From: Blepharisma japonicum
Lineage: Eukaryota; Ciliophora; Heterotrichea; Heterotrichida; Blepharismidae
Reading direction: 5' to 3'
Assembly: GCA_949751835.1 (NCBI GenBank)
Contig: CATKHK010000042.1
Location: 124,001 to 188,000, forward strand
DNA: 64,000 nucleotides
The notes beneath the pieces are model-generated. The model made no database searches. It saw only the letters and a list, made by a program, of their open reading frames with translations, and was not told where the DNA came from. The position numbers and the translations under genes were made by a program. Positions 40,282 through 50,491 of the stretch are shown piece after piece (the first letter of the stretch is position 1; every line of letters starts with the position of its first letter).

Positions 40282-41970
40282 TTATGACGCATTAGTTCTA
40301 TGTCTTTTAGAAGTTCTTCTTACAGGAGCAAACTGCTCATTACTTTCCATTTGGCCCTGATGATCGCCTAATGAATCTTGCAGTAGTTTTAGTTCACTTA
40401 TAACAGACTCAAGTTTCAAGTCTGGAGAGAGTTCTATGCCTGAGCTTTGTTGCTCGTATTCTTTCATCAGATCAAACATTGGCTTAAGAAGATATGGCAA
40501 TTCTAAGAACATTCGCTTGATTTCTTGAACTTCGGGAGTCAAAGAAGTCAAATCATTGAGGGCTTGCTCGATTTCAATGACTTGCTTGTGGACGCTCATT
40601 CTCATCTCACGGCCTGGTCTTCCTTTGATCATTGGTTTTAGTTCTAAAGCTTCTTTAGCAAATACACAAGTTTGAGAAATTAGTTGCTGGCCTTCTTTTA
40701 TCCATTCGCTTTCTTGGGAAAGCTCCGCTCTTTTACTCCACCATCTTTCTAAGCTTTCTCTTTTTTCAATCAGACTAATCAGCGCTTTTTGCCCAGGAAG
40801 TATGATTTGTCTTGGCTCCCCAAGTAAATTTCTTATAAATGAAAGTTTATGCCTAAATCTTTCTTTTAAAACTTGGAAATTTTTATTGCTGGCATATGAA
40901 TCAAGACTCCTTGAATGAATTGGAGAAGGACTTAAAGATTCTTGAAGCTCCTTAATAATACTATCTTTTTCAGCAATTCTAGCTTGCTTATTAAGGCATT
41001 CTTGACACTCCAAGATCGTAACTTGTTTATTAGAGTTGGATCTATCTTTTCTTTGCCACCTTGTCTCCCTCTCTGAGTCTGCTTCTTCTGTGCTATTAGA
41101 TCTCGAGGGATGCTTATTACCATTTGTATTTAAAACAGCTCTCAATTCTTCTATCTCTCTCTGTTTCATAAAAAGTTGCTCTCTATACTCTTTGGCAAGG
41201 CTGCAGCATCTATCCACTGTACAATTAAATGTGATTTGCTTCCCTTCCATTACCATCCTCAATTTTTCTATAAGTTCTCTATTCTCATTCTGAGCAGCTT
41301 GAAACTGGGTAAATAAATCATGAAAGCTCGTCAAAACTTTATTATTCTCAACTGAAAATTTCGCAATTCTTTCGTGCAGAGCTAAATTTTCTTCATGGGT
41401 TTCTTTGCAGGTTTTGCATTCACTCAGGTTTTCGTCTACTTTAAAATACTGAAAAAGCTTGTCTACTCTTGATTCGTTGGAAGAATCTTGCAATTGTAGC
41501 AATGTATAATACGAACTTTTATATTTTTCAACTTCTTTTTCGGCTCTTGCAAGTTTGCTTTTGCAAATTTTAAGTTCGTTTACAAGTTCTTCCATAGATT
41601 GATATGGATCTTCGTGCTGAATCAGCTTTAAAGTGGGGCTGTCACATTTTTGATCTGATTGACTACTTTTGTCACTAAATTCGGTGTCTTGTGCCCATTC
41701 AAACCCAGGAGGCGGAGGAATTACTTTTCTTAGACTGTTTGGGGCTGATTTTTGCAACCCAGCCATTCTTGGAATTGGACTGGAGTTTTGAGTTTTGGAT
41801 TGCAATTGAGGACTGAGGTTCAGATTTGCCCCTCCCGAAGTCTTGAAAATTGAAAAAGGGTTCTCTAAAGAGTAAAAGTCTGCGTCTAAATAGAATTTAC
41901 AAAGATTAGTAAAAGGTGCGGACTTTTCTGGAGATTGGGAATGCTGATCGCTAAGTGGTTTGGGATCCAT
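40282..41970 (-). CDS. Hypothetical coiled-coil protein
   Basis: 562 residues. The N-terminal 130 residues are disordered (Ser/Pro/Gln, with KVIPPPPGFEWAQ). Coiled-coil segments follow (YQSMEELVNELKICKSKLARAEKEVEKYKSSYY; EFMKQREIEELRAVLN-like) together with two CxxC pairs (ECKTCKETHEE and ECQECLNKQ) that could bind a metal. The C-terminal half is helical (FRHKLSFIRNLLGEPRQ; RKVIEIEQALNDLTSL-like). No known family. The start is MDPKPLSDQHSQ, preceded by ATAGATC. It ends at UAA. Confidence 0.72.
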   Translation of the reverse strand: MDPKPLSDQHSQSPEKSAPFTNLCKFYLDADFYSLENPFSIFKTSGGANLNLSPQLQSKTQNSSPIPRMAGLQKSAPNSLRKVIPPPPGFEWAQDTEFSDKSSQSDQKCDSPTLKLIQHEDPYQSMEELVNELKICKSKLARAEKEVEKYKSSYYTLLQLQDSSNESRVDKLFQYFKVDENLSECKTCKETHEENLALHERIAKFSVENNKVLTSFHDLFTQFQAAQNENRELIEKLRMVMEGKQITFNCTVDRCCSLAKEYREQLFMKQREIEELRAVLNTNGNKHPSRSNSTEEADSERETRWQRKDRSNSNKQVTILECQECLNKQARIAEKDSIIKELQESLSPSPIHSRSLDSYASNKNFQVLKERFRHKLSFIRNLLGEPRQIILPGQKALISLIEKRESLERWWSKRAELSQESEWIKEGQQLISQTCVFAKEALELKPMIKGRPGREMRMSVHKQVIEIEQALNDLTSLTPEVQEIKRMFLELPYLLKPMFDLMKEYEQQSSGIELSPDLKLESVISELKLLQDSLGDHQGQMESNEQFAPVRRTSKRHRTNAS

Positions 41971-42365
41971 GATCTATTATAAATAGAGAAAATGCATAGG
42001 GTGAGTTAAATGCAGATTAATATAAGCATAAATTTGATAGTGTTTCAGCATTAAAAAGGTTTAAAAAATGTGCTAATTGGATATTTTAAACATGTATAAA
42101 TTATAAAATGTGTATATATATCTTCATTTAAAAGAGAATTGCTACTACTATATTTCTTTATTAAACAAATTATCTTAAAATCAACTGAAGTTTTGTTTCC
42201 CTTTTTTCTGTAACTGCTAGTTAAAGTTTTTTTTTAGGCTCATTTTATTTATTTTTCCCAAAAAATTGATTATTATAAAATAACACTTTTCTCACTTACA
42301 TAACTAACTATAATTTAATTTACAATAATAAAATAGGAATTTTTAATGAATTTTTTTCCGTATAA
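41971..42365. other. Intergenic region between divergent coiled-coil genes
   Basis: 395 nt, strongly AT-rich, between two divergent start codons. It contains long T and A runs but no open frame, tRNA or inverted repeat that I could identify. It presumably holds two promoters. Confidence 0.5.
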
Positions 42366-43718
42366 ATGGGTTGTATATGTGCTAAAAATCAAGCTGTCGC
42401 AACCATAGAAGAAGAAATTAAATCATTAAAGCTTAAAAATGCAGCATATGAAGCAACTCTTTCCCAAAGCACAACAGGCACTACAACTGCTGTAAATCTA
42501 TCTGGAGGATATAGCGATATAGTCGATGAAGAACAAATTAGAACCCAGAAGACCTTAAAAAGTCTTCTTCGTTATATAGGTATAGAAAACATTTCACCTG
42601 ACGAAATCGTCCAAAAAGTCCAAGAATTCAGAAACTCTCCTAATAAAAGCTCTGAATATCTATGGGTTCGCCTTGAGGAATCCGAGCTGGAGAAAAAAAT
42701 TTGTAATCAACTTGTTAGCGTAGTAAACGTTCTCAAGCAAATTGATAACAAAAAAGCTCAGCATATTAAGTCAAAAACTCAAAGCATTGAAAAACTGATA
42801 GAAGATCATAACACAAATTTAGTCCCAATGATAAATGCAGTCAAAGAAAAAGAAATAATCCATAGTTCTTCCAGAGGAGGTACAATTGAGCAGATTATGA
42901 AGAGACTTCTTAGTAGATTAGAGCTTGATAAAGAGCTTGAAATTGTCCAGACTAAACTTGAGCATGAACAATACTTGCAGATTTTAAGCTCTAAAGATGA
43001 GCAGCTAAAGCAGGTTCAATTGAAAATAAAACAGCTAAGGAGCGAAAAAAATGATATTGAACGATCTTGGGAACTTGTGAAAATGAATGTAAAAACTGAT
43101 CCTGAGGAGCTAAGAGCTGTACAGCAGGACCTTCTTGATAAGGAAAAAGAACTATCTGAGGTGAAAGAGAGACTTGAAGAAGTTGAGGCCAAAAAAGCAG
43201 AAGTGGTCACTTCAAACATGCTGATTACTGATCTTCAAAGTAAAATCCATGAGCAATCGAAAATAATTGCAAAAGAAAATGAATATATTGAAACACTTAA
43301 TATCCAAAACCAAGAGCTCACTTCAAAAATTAATGAAATTCCTAATTTAGAGAAACAGATTGAAAGATTAAATGTGGCAAATAATGAAAAAAAAGAAGAA
43401 GCACTAAGACTGGAAGAGCTGCATGGTGAGAATGCAAAGCTAATCAAAGAAGCTGTAGAAAAAATGAACAAAGAAATACATCTTAAAGAGAGTAAAATTG
43501 CTCAAATCTCAGATTTGACAGAAAAAGCTCAAAACAATATCAAAAAGCTTCAATTAAAAAGAATAGCTGACATAAAGAGAGAAGTTGCGATTAGACTTTC
43601 TCATGCCCTGAGAAGAGTCCCTGATCTCTGCATGCAGAGGTGGAAATGGATAACTTTTACTCAAAAGCAAGTCAAAAAAACTAAAAATCAAAAGCATTTT
43701 AATCCTTCTTCTATTTAA
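42366..43718 (+). CDS. Coiled-coil protein with predicted N-terminal lipid anchor
   Basis: 450 residues beginning MGCICAKNQ, a predicted myristoylation (Gly2) and palmitoylation (Cys3, Cys5) signal. The rest is nearly all coiled coil (IEEEIKSLKLKNAAYEATL; about residues 170-420 are continuous heptads), with a basic C-terminal segment containing VAIRLSHALRRVPDLCMQRWKWITF. It has the layout of a membrane-attached rod, for example in the cortex, but this is inference. It ends at UAA and has no UGA or intron. Confidence 0.72.
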   Translation: MGCICAKNQAVATIEEEIKSLKLKNAAYEATLSQSTTGTTTAVNLSGGYSDIVDEEQIRTQKTLKSLLRYIGIENISPDEIVQKVQEFRNSPNKSSEYLWVRLEESELEKKICNQLVSVVNVLKQIDNKKAQHIKSKTQSIEKLIEDHNTNLVPMINAVKEKEIIHSSSRGGTIEQIMKRLLSRLELDKELEIVQTKLEHEQYLQILSSKDEQLKQVQLKIKQLRSEKNDIERSWELVKMNVKTDPEELRAVQQDLLDKEKELSEVKERLEEVEAKKAEVVTSNMLITDLQSKIHEQSKIIAKENEYIETLNIQNQELTSKINEIPNLEKQIERLNVANNEKKEEALRLEELHGENAKLIKEAVEKMNKEIHLKESKIAQISDLTEKAQNNIKKLQLKRIADIKREVAIRLSHALRRVPDLCMQRWKWITFTQKQVKKTKNQKHFNPSSI

Positions 43719-43967
43719 AATTTGCTTAATATACTCTTCATATTATTAGGCAGCTCATTTCAATATAAAAGTTGCTTTGATTATTCAAATTTAAAATAAA
43801 ATTATCAATATCTGCTCTAATTCTGTAGATGAATAATTTTATTTAGCTATAAAAATAATCTAATTTCTAGATAAAAACACCTTCAATATATTTAAAAGTA
43901 AAAATTTGAGAGGTTAACTTATATTAAAATGAGCAGTAAATTATTTTACTTAACTATACGAATGGCA

Positions 43968-44738
43968 TTAATTAAAAAATGACTCAATTATATCTTCACT
44001 TTCATTGTCTACCATAAAGAAATCCATGGGCTCATTGGCCATTTCATCTTGTGTCTCTCCTGGAGGTGATGCGCAACTAAGTGGGGACTCTCTTCCATCT
44101 ATAGAAGAACTCCCTGTTGGGACATAGCTTAGTAAATCTTTTGTTGCATAGTCGTAAAATACGAACCATAGATCACTTCCAGGCTTGCATTTCTTTGAAA
44201 GTTCAGCCTTGCCATGCTCTTTAAACCAATCTTGAAATAGCGTCACAAAGTAAGGTCTGGTGAATAGGTAGTTTTTATATCGCTTTCCATAAGATAAAAA
44301 GCGATTACCTTTTTCAGGCTTTCCATTAGATCCTAAGTGCTCATTCCAAAACACCTGCTCTTCTAAACCCATCTTATCTGAAATTTTTGGGTACAGCTCT
44401 TTCATATAAGCTCGAAAAGCTCTTAGCCAATACTTATCCTTTTCTTCAGTTTTCTTCTTAATTGGATCATGCGGTCGAAGAGGCCTTCTTCCTCTTTTCT
44501 TTTTCAAAGTCGAAGCCGCATTGGTGGGAGACTCCTCTTGAGGCTCGGTTTTGTCTTCGAACATTTTATCTAGATACTCGTCCATTCCTCTTTCTAAATT
44601 TGAATGAGGAGAACTTGGCCAGCTTGGCCAAGTATCATTATCTGAGCTTGGAAGTTGGATGAGGTTAGGATTCTGCTCTAAAGTGATATCAGTGAGCTTA
44701 GGGTCTATTTCAACGCCTTCATGATGAGTTGTTTCCAT
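43968..44738 (-). CDS. AT-hook-containing hypothetical nuclear protein
   Basis: 256 residues. An acidic N-terminal 85 residues is followed by KKKRGRRPLRPHDP (about residues 88-101), which contains an AT-hook core (RGRRP) that binds the minor groove of AT-rich DNA. A folded, aromatic-rich domain of about 110 residues comes next (YWLRAFRAYMKELYPKI, FWNEHL, FLSYGKRYKNYLFTRPYFVTLFQDWF, DLWFVFYDYATKDLL), which I do not recognise. The tail is acidic. A chromatin or transcription role is likely from the AT-hook. It ends at UAA. Confidence 0.68.
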   Translation of the reverse strand: METTHHEGVEIDPKLTDITLEQNPNLIQLPSSDNDTWPSWPSSPHSNLERGMDEYLDKMFEDKTEPQEESPTNAASTLKKKRGRRPLRPHDPIKKKTEEKDKYWLRAFRAYMKELYPKISDKMGLEEQVFWNEHLGSNGKPEKGNRFLSYGKRYKNYLFTRPYFVTLFQDWFKEHGKAELSKKCKPGSDLWFVFYDYATKDLLSYVPTGSSSIDGRESPLSCASPPGETQDEMANEPMDFFMVDNESEDIIESFFN

Positions 44739-44847
44739 AATATTTAGTCCATTAGAATTTTTTGAATGTAAAAATTAGACAGCTTAATAATGTAAGCGTT
44801 AAATTATCTTTACTGAGATAAAACATGCGATATTTGTATTACTATGC

Positions 44848-46395
44848 TTACCATCTTCACAATCTAATATTGAAAAAGTAGTTGGCATTAATAAGCAAAA
44901 TTAAAACCACTACTAAAACTGGTGAAAAAATTGAAAATAATTCTAAAAGAAGGCTTTGGTGGGCTAAATCTTGAGATGCTATATCAGTAAAGTTAGCAAC
45001 CACTATTGGACCTTCTGAAAATAAAATAACTGCATAAATACATTGATTTTGCTCTATTATTTTTAATGATTTTATTTCTTGTCTAAGTATTTTGGCTGGC
45101 AAATTCATTAAATTTATTTCAATTGCGATTTCTTTTCTGTCACTGGTTTGATTTTTGCCAATAAATCTTATATATTTTAATCTAGATTTTTCATTTTGGT
45201 GTCCAGTCTAAATTATTTTTACAATTGCTATGAAATCCCCTCTATTTGATACTTCAAATCTTGTAAATTTTTTAAAAAATCTAGGGTCTACAAATGAAAG
45301 TGTTGAATTTTCAGCGTCACTATTTACTTATTACCTTCATTCCACACGAGCAACAATGCTATTCATATAGCCAACATAGAAATATTTTTTATTGCTGCTA
45401 TGTCTTGCTCATGGATATTGAATAATATCTTTTTCCTTAGAATTTTTATTTACGAATTGCTTAAAGGAGAAATTGAATTTCAAATTTTCGCCTAAATTTG
45501 CTCATTCGTCATCTTTAAGATAAAAAAATTCACTCTCAGAGTAAGAATTCAATATATCTGAAGTGTTTGAGCCGACTCAATTGCGGAATATTATTCTTTT
45601 ATTTCCATAACTTGTTAGCTTAAGACCTGGGACCTGAGATATTTTATAATGCTCGCGATCCTGATCTGGGCCAGTTGGACCAATTTTTCAAGCTTCTTTA
45701 GCAAACTCAATATCATTTTCTTTGTTTTTGTTTTTTAAAAGAGTTCTAAACGATTTGTTATCATCAAATCGAGAATAAGCTATAATGTCGTGATCAATAG
45801 AAATCCCAATAACGTCAAGACCATGAGGAAGGTCTATATCATCATATATAGGCAGTGATCTATTCTCATAATACCTAATTTTGAAAGCTTCTCCTTCGTC
45901 GTGGACTTCCTTATACACCAATAATAAATCATCATCTGTTTGTGAAGCAGTCACATATTTGACAAGCCCGGTAAAATTTTGAACTCATAGTTGTGTTCAT
46001 TTTAAGTCTTCATTATTTGAAATAATATCATCAAAACTTGCAGAGTACATAAGGCCTTGAGAATGCCATGCATCATATGATTTATTTGTTGAAATATCAT
46101 CATTGATTACAAAAATGTGTACCAATGAAATATCTTTTGAGATAAACGAGGTAAAAAATCAATTAGATCTGTAAAGATAGCTCGACGGATTGGAAGATTC
46201 AGACTCATTGTATGATGAAAATATACTCATTAAAGACTTTGTTAAAGGTGGATCTTGAGGGATATGTAAATCTGATTTTGGATGGATTCTGACTATATTT
46301 GGGGTAAGAGATGTGGAGCTGTTTATTACTGATCAATATCAATATATGTATCAAGCTGAAAATAATCCAAAGATAGTAATTTTAATGTTTACCAT
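44848..46395 (-). CDS. Membrane protein with signal/anchor and C-terminal TM segment
   Basis: 505 residues, recoverable only by reading 12 UGA codons as Trp and removing two 15-nt introns (45320-45334, 45208-45222). The N-terminus (MVNIKITIFGLFSAWYIYWYW) is a signal peptide or anchor. The body is rich in Asn, Ser and aromatic residues with many possible N-glycosylation sites, in beta-strand-like runs (IFVINDDIS; HGLDVIGISIDHDIIAYSRF). A single TM helix near the end (LFSIFSPVLVVVLILLINANYFF) is followed by NIRLWRW. It resembles a type I lumenal or cell-surface protein, perhaps a beta-propeller; no family is recognised. It ends at UAA. Confidence 0.72.
45208..45222 (-). other. 15-nt intron 2 of membrane protein gene
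   Basis: Minus-strand sequence GTAAAAATAATTTAG. Removal joins GDFIAI to TGHQNEKSRL in frame and skips UAG. It has an A at position 10. Confidence 0.82.
45320..45334 (-). other. 15-nt intron 1 of membrane protein gene
   Basis: Minus-strand sequence GTAATAAGTAAATAG. Removal gives VARVEWSDAENSTL and skips UAA and UAG. It has an A at position 10. Confidence 0.82.
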
Positions 46396-46597
46396 AATTG
46401 ATTATTTTATTAAGCATGGGAGTCTTCATCTCCCTTTATTTAAATTTTCTGTAATATATTAAGACTATAATAAAGTAAATAATAATTGTGGGATAGAAAG
46501 ATATTATTAAGATTAAGTATCTCTTTGTTTCTTGTCAGCTACTTGAATTTATAATTTTGATTTGAAATCATTTTTATTTTGCTGTAAGTTATTTGCA

Positions 46598-47653
46598 ATG
46601 GGTCAAAAATATTGTACGGTTTGTTCCTGGTGCAACAAAGATCTTGAGATTGCTTCAGACATTGATAATAAACCAAAGTTTGAGTCCACCCAAGAAATAA
46701 AGTCATCCTTTTCAAGAATCGAAAAACTTGCATCAGCAAAAAGTATCACTCAAGGCCTAAATTTTGAATATCTTGATTTTAGCCAATCTGAGCCTGAAAT
46801 TATCAAGCTTCAATCCCTTTGAAGAGGCCATCAAGCAAGAAAAATGTCTTTACATTTAAAATCTCAAAGATCTAACAGCACACCTCGGTTTTCTCCAAAT
46901 GGCTCATCAGAAAATAGAAATCTTAAAACAATAAATTTGCAACGTGAAATCCGCCCTCAATATCAATATAAAAGTGGTGCTTATTATAATGGTGAATGAA
47001 TAGGAAATGAAAGAGATGGATATGGAATTCATGTATGGCCAGATGGAGCTAAATACAAAGGCTACTGAAAAAACAACAAAGCTAATGGAATAGGAGAATT
47101 TACACATGTCGATGGAGATATTTTCACTGGCAGCTGAATCAATGAAAAAGCTAACGGAAAAGGTGTATATCAGCATTTAAATGGATCTTTGTATGAAGGC
47201 GAATGACTTGATGATACTCAAAATGGATATGGAGTTGAGGTTTCTAAAGATTCAGGACAATACGAAGGATTTTATAAACTAGGCAAGAAGCATGGATTTG
47301 GGACTTTTAAATGGAACGATGGAAGTACCTATTCAGGCCATTGGGTTGAGAATAAAATTGAAGGAGCAGGCATTTATAAATGAATTGATGGAAGAAAGTA
47401 CGAAGGCGGATGGGAAAATAATGCCATGCATGGATATGGAGTTTATTCGTGAAATGATGGAAGATCATATGCTGGGGATTATTTGAATGATAAGAAGCAT
47501 GGAAAAGGCACTTACACGTGAGCAGATGGGAAAAAGTATATAGGGGAATGGAAAAATGGGAAACAAGATGGGGAGGGCACAGTAATTTTTCCTAATGGTA
47601 TAACAAATAAAGGCTTATGGAAGGAAGGCAAAAAGGTTAAATCTTTAGGATAA
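46598..47653 (+). CDS. MORN-repeat protein with IQ motif
   Basis: 351 residues, ending at UAA; eight Trp positions are UGA and five are UGG. The start MGQKYCTVC is a possible myristoylation site; an ATG 12 codons upstream is the alternative. An IQ-like motif (IIKLQSLWRGHQARKM, about residues 71-86) is followed by at least eight MORN repeats of about 23 residues (YYNGEWIGNERDGYGIHVW; KYKGYWKNNKANGIGEF; LYEGEWLDDTQNGYGVEV and so on). MORN repeats bind lipids or proteins and are common in ciliate cortical and basal-body scaffolds. Several UGA codons sit at the conserved Trp of the YxGxW repeat core. Confidence 0.92.
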
Positions 47654-48173
47654 TGTATTTTAAATTCTTTTGTAAATAATTTATTATTTATTAAATAAGC
47701 TTGGCATAGGATATACAAATTAAAACTATTATTGTATTTCTGAAAGTTTAACTAATAATCAAATGCAAATTTTTTTCTAGTCGAACTCCTAAGGTAGAAC
47801 AAAATTATTTCTTAAATTGCTTTTCTAATTTATTCAAAATTAAATTTTACACTGGCTAAATAAACAATAAACTAAAGCTGGGGTATTAATAAATTACTGA
47901 AAATGTAATGGTTAATCATATAATATAGCATCTATTTCTCTTAAGTTAGTGGTAGCAGGAAGATTACGACTACTAAGATTTTCACAAATCCCGCTAAATA
48001 TAACTGATATAATATCCTTCCATTATAATCTTTGACCAATACCCGCAAATGCTTATTTATCAAATGAAAGAAAGGCAGCCAGGCTTCTTGATGCAGGCTG
48101 TTTATTCTAGAGCTCTAGAAAGTTGCACTTAGTCAATATAAAATTGAGTAGTATAATTAAAAATAATTACTTC
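47654..48173. other. Intergenic region with inverted repeats
   Basis: 520 nt without a supported coding frame. Short structures are visible: TTAGTGGT/ACTACTAA around 47945-47975, a 5-bp hairpin GATTT-TCAC-AAATC just after it, CAGCC/GGCTG (48076-48080 with 48096-48100), and a perfect 16-nt palindrome TTCTAGAGCTCTAGAA (48105-48120). None matches an RNA family that I recognise. Confidence 0.35.
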
Positions 48174-48530
48174 TTAATCAGATTCGCTAGAGTTCTTCTT
48201 TTTTCTTCCACGCTTTTTTGGCGCTATTTCTTCTGATTCTTCGCTGTCCTCTTCTTCTTCGCTTTCCTCTTCCTCTTGAGAAACTTCATACTCCTCATCT
48301 TCTTCAATTTCTTCTTCGCTTTCTTCATCAGATGAATAAGCCTCCTCCTCGTTTTCTTCAGACTCTTGAGATTCTTCTTTATCAGAACCCGACTTTGATT
48401 CCTCCTCAAGCTTTTTCCCTCCTTTTTCTAAGGCGTGCTCGTCTTTACCTTTTTTTGAAGGCCCTGATGCGATATCACTCTCATCTAAGCGTCCTCTCTT
48501 TGCAGGTAATTCTTCAGATTGCTTCGACAT
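48174..48530 (-). CDS. Small highly acidic nuclear-type protein
   Basis: 118 residues: a basic/Ser start (MSKQSEELPAKRGRLDES), then about 60 residues made almost only of Glu, Ser and Asp, then a basic end PKKRGRKKKNSSESD with an AT-hook-like RGRK core and nuclear signal. The layout resembles acidic chromatin or histone-chaperone-like proteins, but there is no domain to confirm it. The low-complexity reading is plausible on this strand because the opposite strand gives only Leu/Phe-rich noise. It ends at UAA. Confidence 0.62.
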   Translation of the reverse strand: MSKQSEELPAKRGRLDESDIASGPSKKGKDEHALEKGGKKLEEESKSGSDKEESQESEENEEEAYSSDEESEEEIEEDEEYEVSQEEEESEEEEDSEESEEIAPKKRGRKKKNSSESD

Positions 48531-49678
48531 AAGCTATTAAATAATAAATATTTTATGTTCATATATATAGAATAAAGAAAATAATAGCTATTACCACAAA
48601 ACAAAATTGTAAAGTAAAATTCACTCCTTAGATAAATATTCCCAAGTATGAAAATAATTTATAGCCTATTTAAATTAATTAATTTAATAACAATAAATTT
48701 ATTGCATATTTTCTTCCAAAAAATTAATAGAAATTTTTGAGCCTTTGCAATTTATTCTTATCTTTAAGAAATTAATTTTTAACATCATAAATTGCATTTA
48801 AGCGAAATATATGTGATTTTTTTCATTTTTTTTGTTTTTAAATAATTTTAATTGGAAATTATTCAATTTATAATTCAAGTTAATTATGGCAAGAGTGTTT
48901 GATTTACTGATAATAAAGATAATAAATTTTTATTGCTTAATTTTAAAAGATAAAAGAGTTATAATTAAAATTTAATAATTTAATAATTCAATAATCCTTG
49001 ATTTGAATAAATAAATAAAGGTCAATTAATATTCTGAGCTAAAATATTTCGATTAACAAGGTTATGCATTCTTGAATTCTTAATTAATAAGTTTTTTGTT
49101 ATAAAAATGAAGCTTGTCAAGTGAATATAGAAATTTATTCGACAAAACCATTATGAAGAAAATCAATTATGTTAATAATTTTCATTATGCTTGCTGGCAC
49201 GATTGAACTAAAATCACAAGTCCACTGAAAATAAATTTGGTTATTATGCTATTCTAGACACTTAAAGAAAAATTCAGAGATTTGTCTTATAGATCAAAAA
49301 GCTCTTTGAATGCATATACAGTTAAAAATATTGATTTAGATATAATCTTTTGGGGCATTTCAGCACTTCCAATGAAGTCCGTTATTAAGTTATTCGTATG
49401 GTTTGATCATATTTTTATCAGTTCTAAAGACAGAGTCAGTTAATTTAGAGTGATTGAAAGTAATTTTGATACATAAATAACAGACTATGCATATTCATTG
49501 TCCCCTAAATACCTTTGATATTGCAAAAAAAATTCATGTGCTGATGATAAAAAGGATGCTATTTTTTAAATTAAAAATTAGAAAATTTCAATACTTTTCC
49601 TTGAAGAAATTTTTATTTTTAATTTAACCGTTTGGAAATCATATCCAAAGAATAATTCACCATATTAATAGTGATTAT
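48531..49678. other. Long gene-poor AT-rich region
   Basis: About 1.15 kb, the longest stretch here without an intact gene. Up to about 49150 it is extremely AT-rich with no frame. A reading frame with one internal UAG (49153-49443) is listed separately. I see no tRNA or long repeat. Confidence 0.5.
49153..49443 (+). pseudogene. Possible broken small gene with one internal UAG
   Basis: From an ATG the frame reads MKKINYVNNFHYACWHDW, about 34 protein-like codons including one UGA, then UAG (49255-49257), then a further 61 clean codons (TLKEKFRDLSYRSKSS, DLDIIFWGISALPMKSVIKLF) to UAA. An 18-nt GT..AG segment ending at the UAG could be cut without changing frame, but it lacks the A six bases from the end found in all placed introns. 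So this is either a decayed gene or chance. No family is recognised. Confidence 0.3.
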
Positions 49679-50425
49679 ATGTCAAATAGTTCCCGTAAGC
49701 CTTGGAATCAAGATGTACTTTATAGTCAGGAAGATGACGCAATAAGATCCCTTGTAGAAGAGCATGGGATAAAGCAATGGTCACTTATAGCTAGTCTATT
49801 AGTAGATCGGTACGGTATCAAAGGAAGGTAACTCTAAAATAGAACTGGTAAGCAATGCAGAGAGCGTTGGCACAACCATCTAGACCCAAACGTCAAAAAA
49901 GACCATTGGACATTCGAAGAAGAAAAGATAATCTTTGATTACCAGCGTGTTAATGGTAACAAATGATCTGAGATGACTAATCTCCTGCCAGGTCGCTCTG
50001 ACAATGCTATAAAGAATCACTTTTACAGCACAATAAGGAAAAACTTGAGGAGGTTCAACAAAAGGAAGTCTTCTTCAGAGCGGATCAATTTGACCACAAA
50101 AGATGTCATCCAAAGCCCTGAACATTTGAATATCCTGATAAACTTCCATTTAGAAACGAATAACAGAAACTGTTCATTTCAAAACAAAGAATTGTAATTT
50201 TAAATCAGAAGAAGATCGAACCGATTAAACCTAAAACGAGATATAGAGCTAATTACAACAAATTTAAAAGAAAACGACATTAACTATGAAGCTTCTTCAA
50301 TATTGTACTCATTATTTGAAGATAGTAAAAATGCTTCTAAGCCACACATAGTATGCCCGTCTGTTCCTAAAGATATATTTGACCCGCTTAACTTTCTTAC
50401 AAATATATCTATAAAATCCAAATAA
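49679..50425 (+). CDS. R2R3-type MYB DNA-binding protein
   Basis: 238 residues after removing two 15-nt introns (49828-49842, 50194-50208); one UGA-Trp at the second repeat's Trp (NGNKWSEM). Repeat 1: YSQEDDAIRSLVEEHGIKQWSLIASLL, then GRTGKQCRERWHNHLDP. Repeat 2: DHWTFEEEKIIFDYQRV, WSEMTNLLPGRSDNAIKNHFYSTIRKNL. These are the R2 and R3 repeats of c-Myb-like factors, which bind AAC-type sites. The C-terminal 110 residues have no domain. The gene is likely nuclear and regulatory. It starts at MSNSSRKPWNQ and ends at UAA. Confidence 0.93.
49828..49842 (+). other. 15-nt intron 1 of MYB gene
   Basis: Sequence GTAACTCTAAAATAG. Removal produces KGRTGKQCRERW, the invariant R2 recognition helix, so the assignment is firm. 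It has an A at position 10. Confidence 0.97.
50194..50208 (+). other. 15-nt intron 2 of MYB gene
   Basis: Sequence GTAATTTTAAATCAG. Without removal the protein ends at UAA inside the intron; with removal it continues RRSNRLNLKRDIEL for another 72 residues to UAA. It has an A at position 10. Confidence 0.78.
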
Positions 50426-50491
50426 AATTTTATCATTTAGCTAAGAACTCAACGATGTCCAATTATTGTTGAAATTAATTCTATTTAAAAT

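Noticed and set aside
48218-48532. Leu/Phe-rich plus-strand frame opposite the acidic protein
   Set aside because: It is the complement of a Glu/Ser-rich coding stretch; the minus strand has a proper start, a basic C-terminal motif and a stop.
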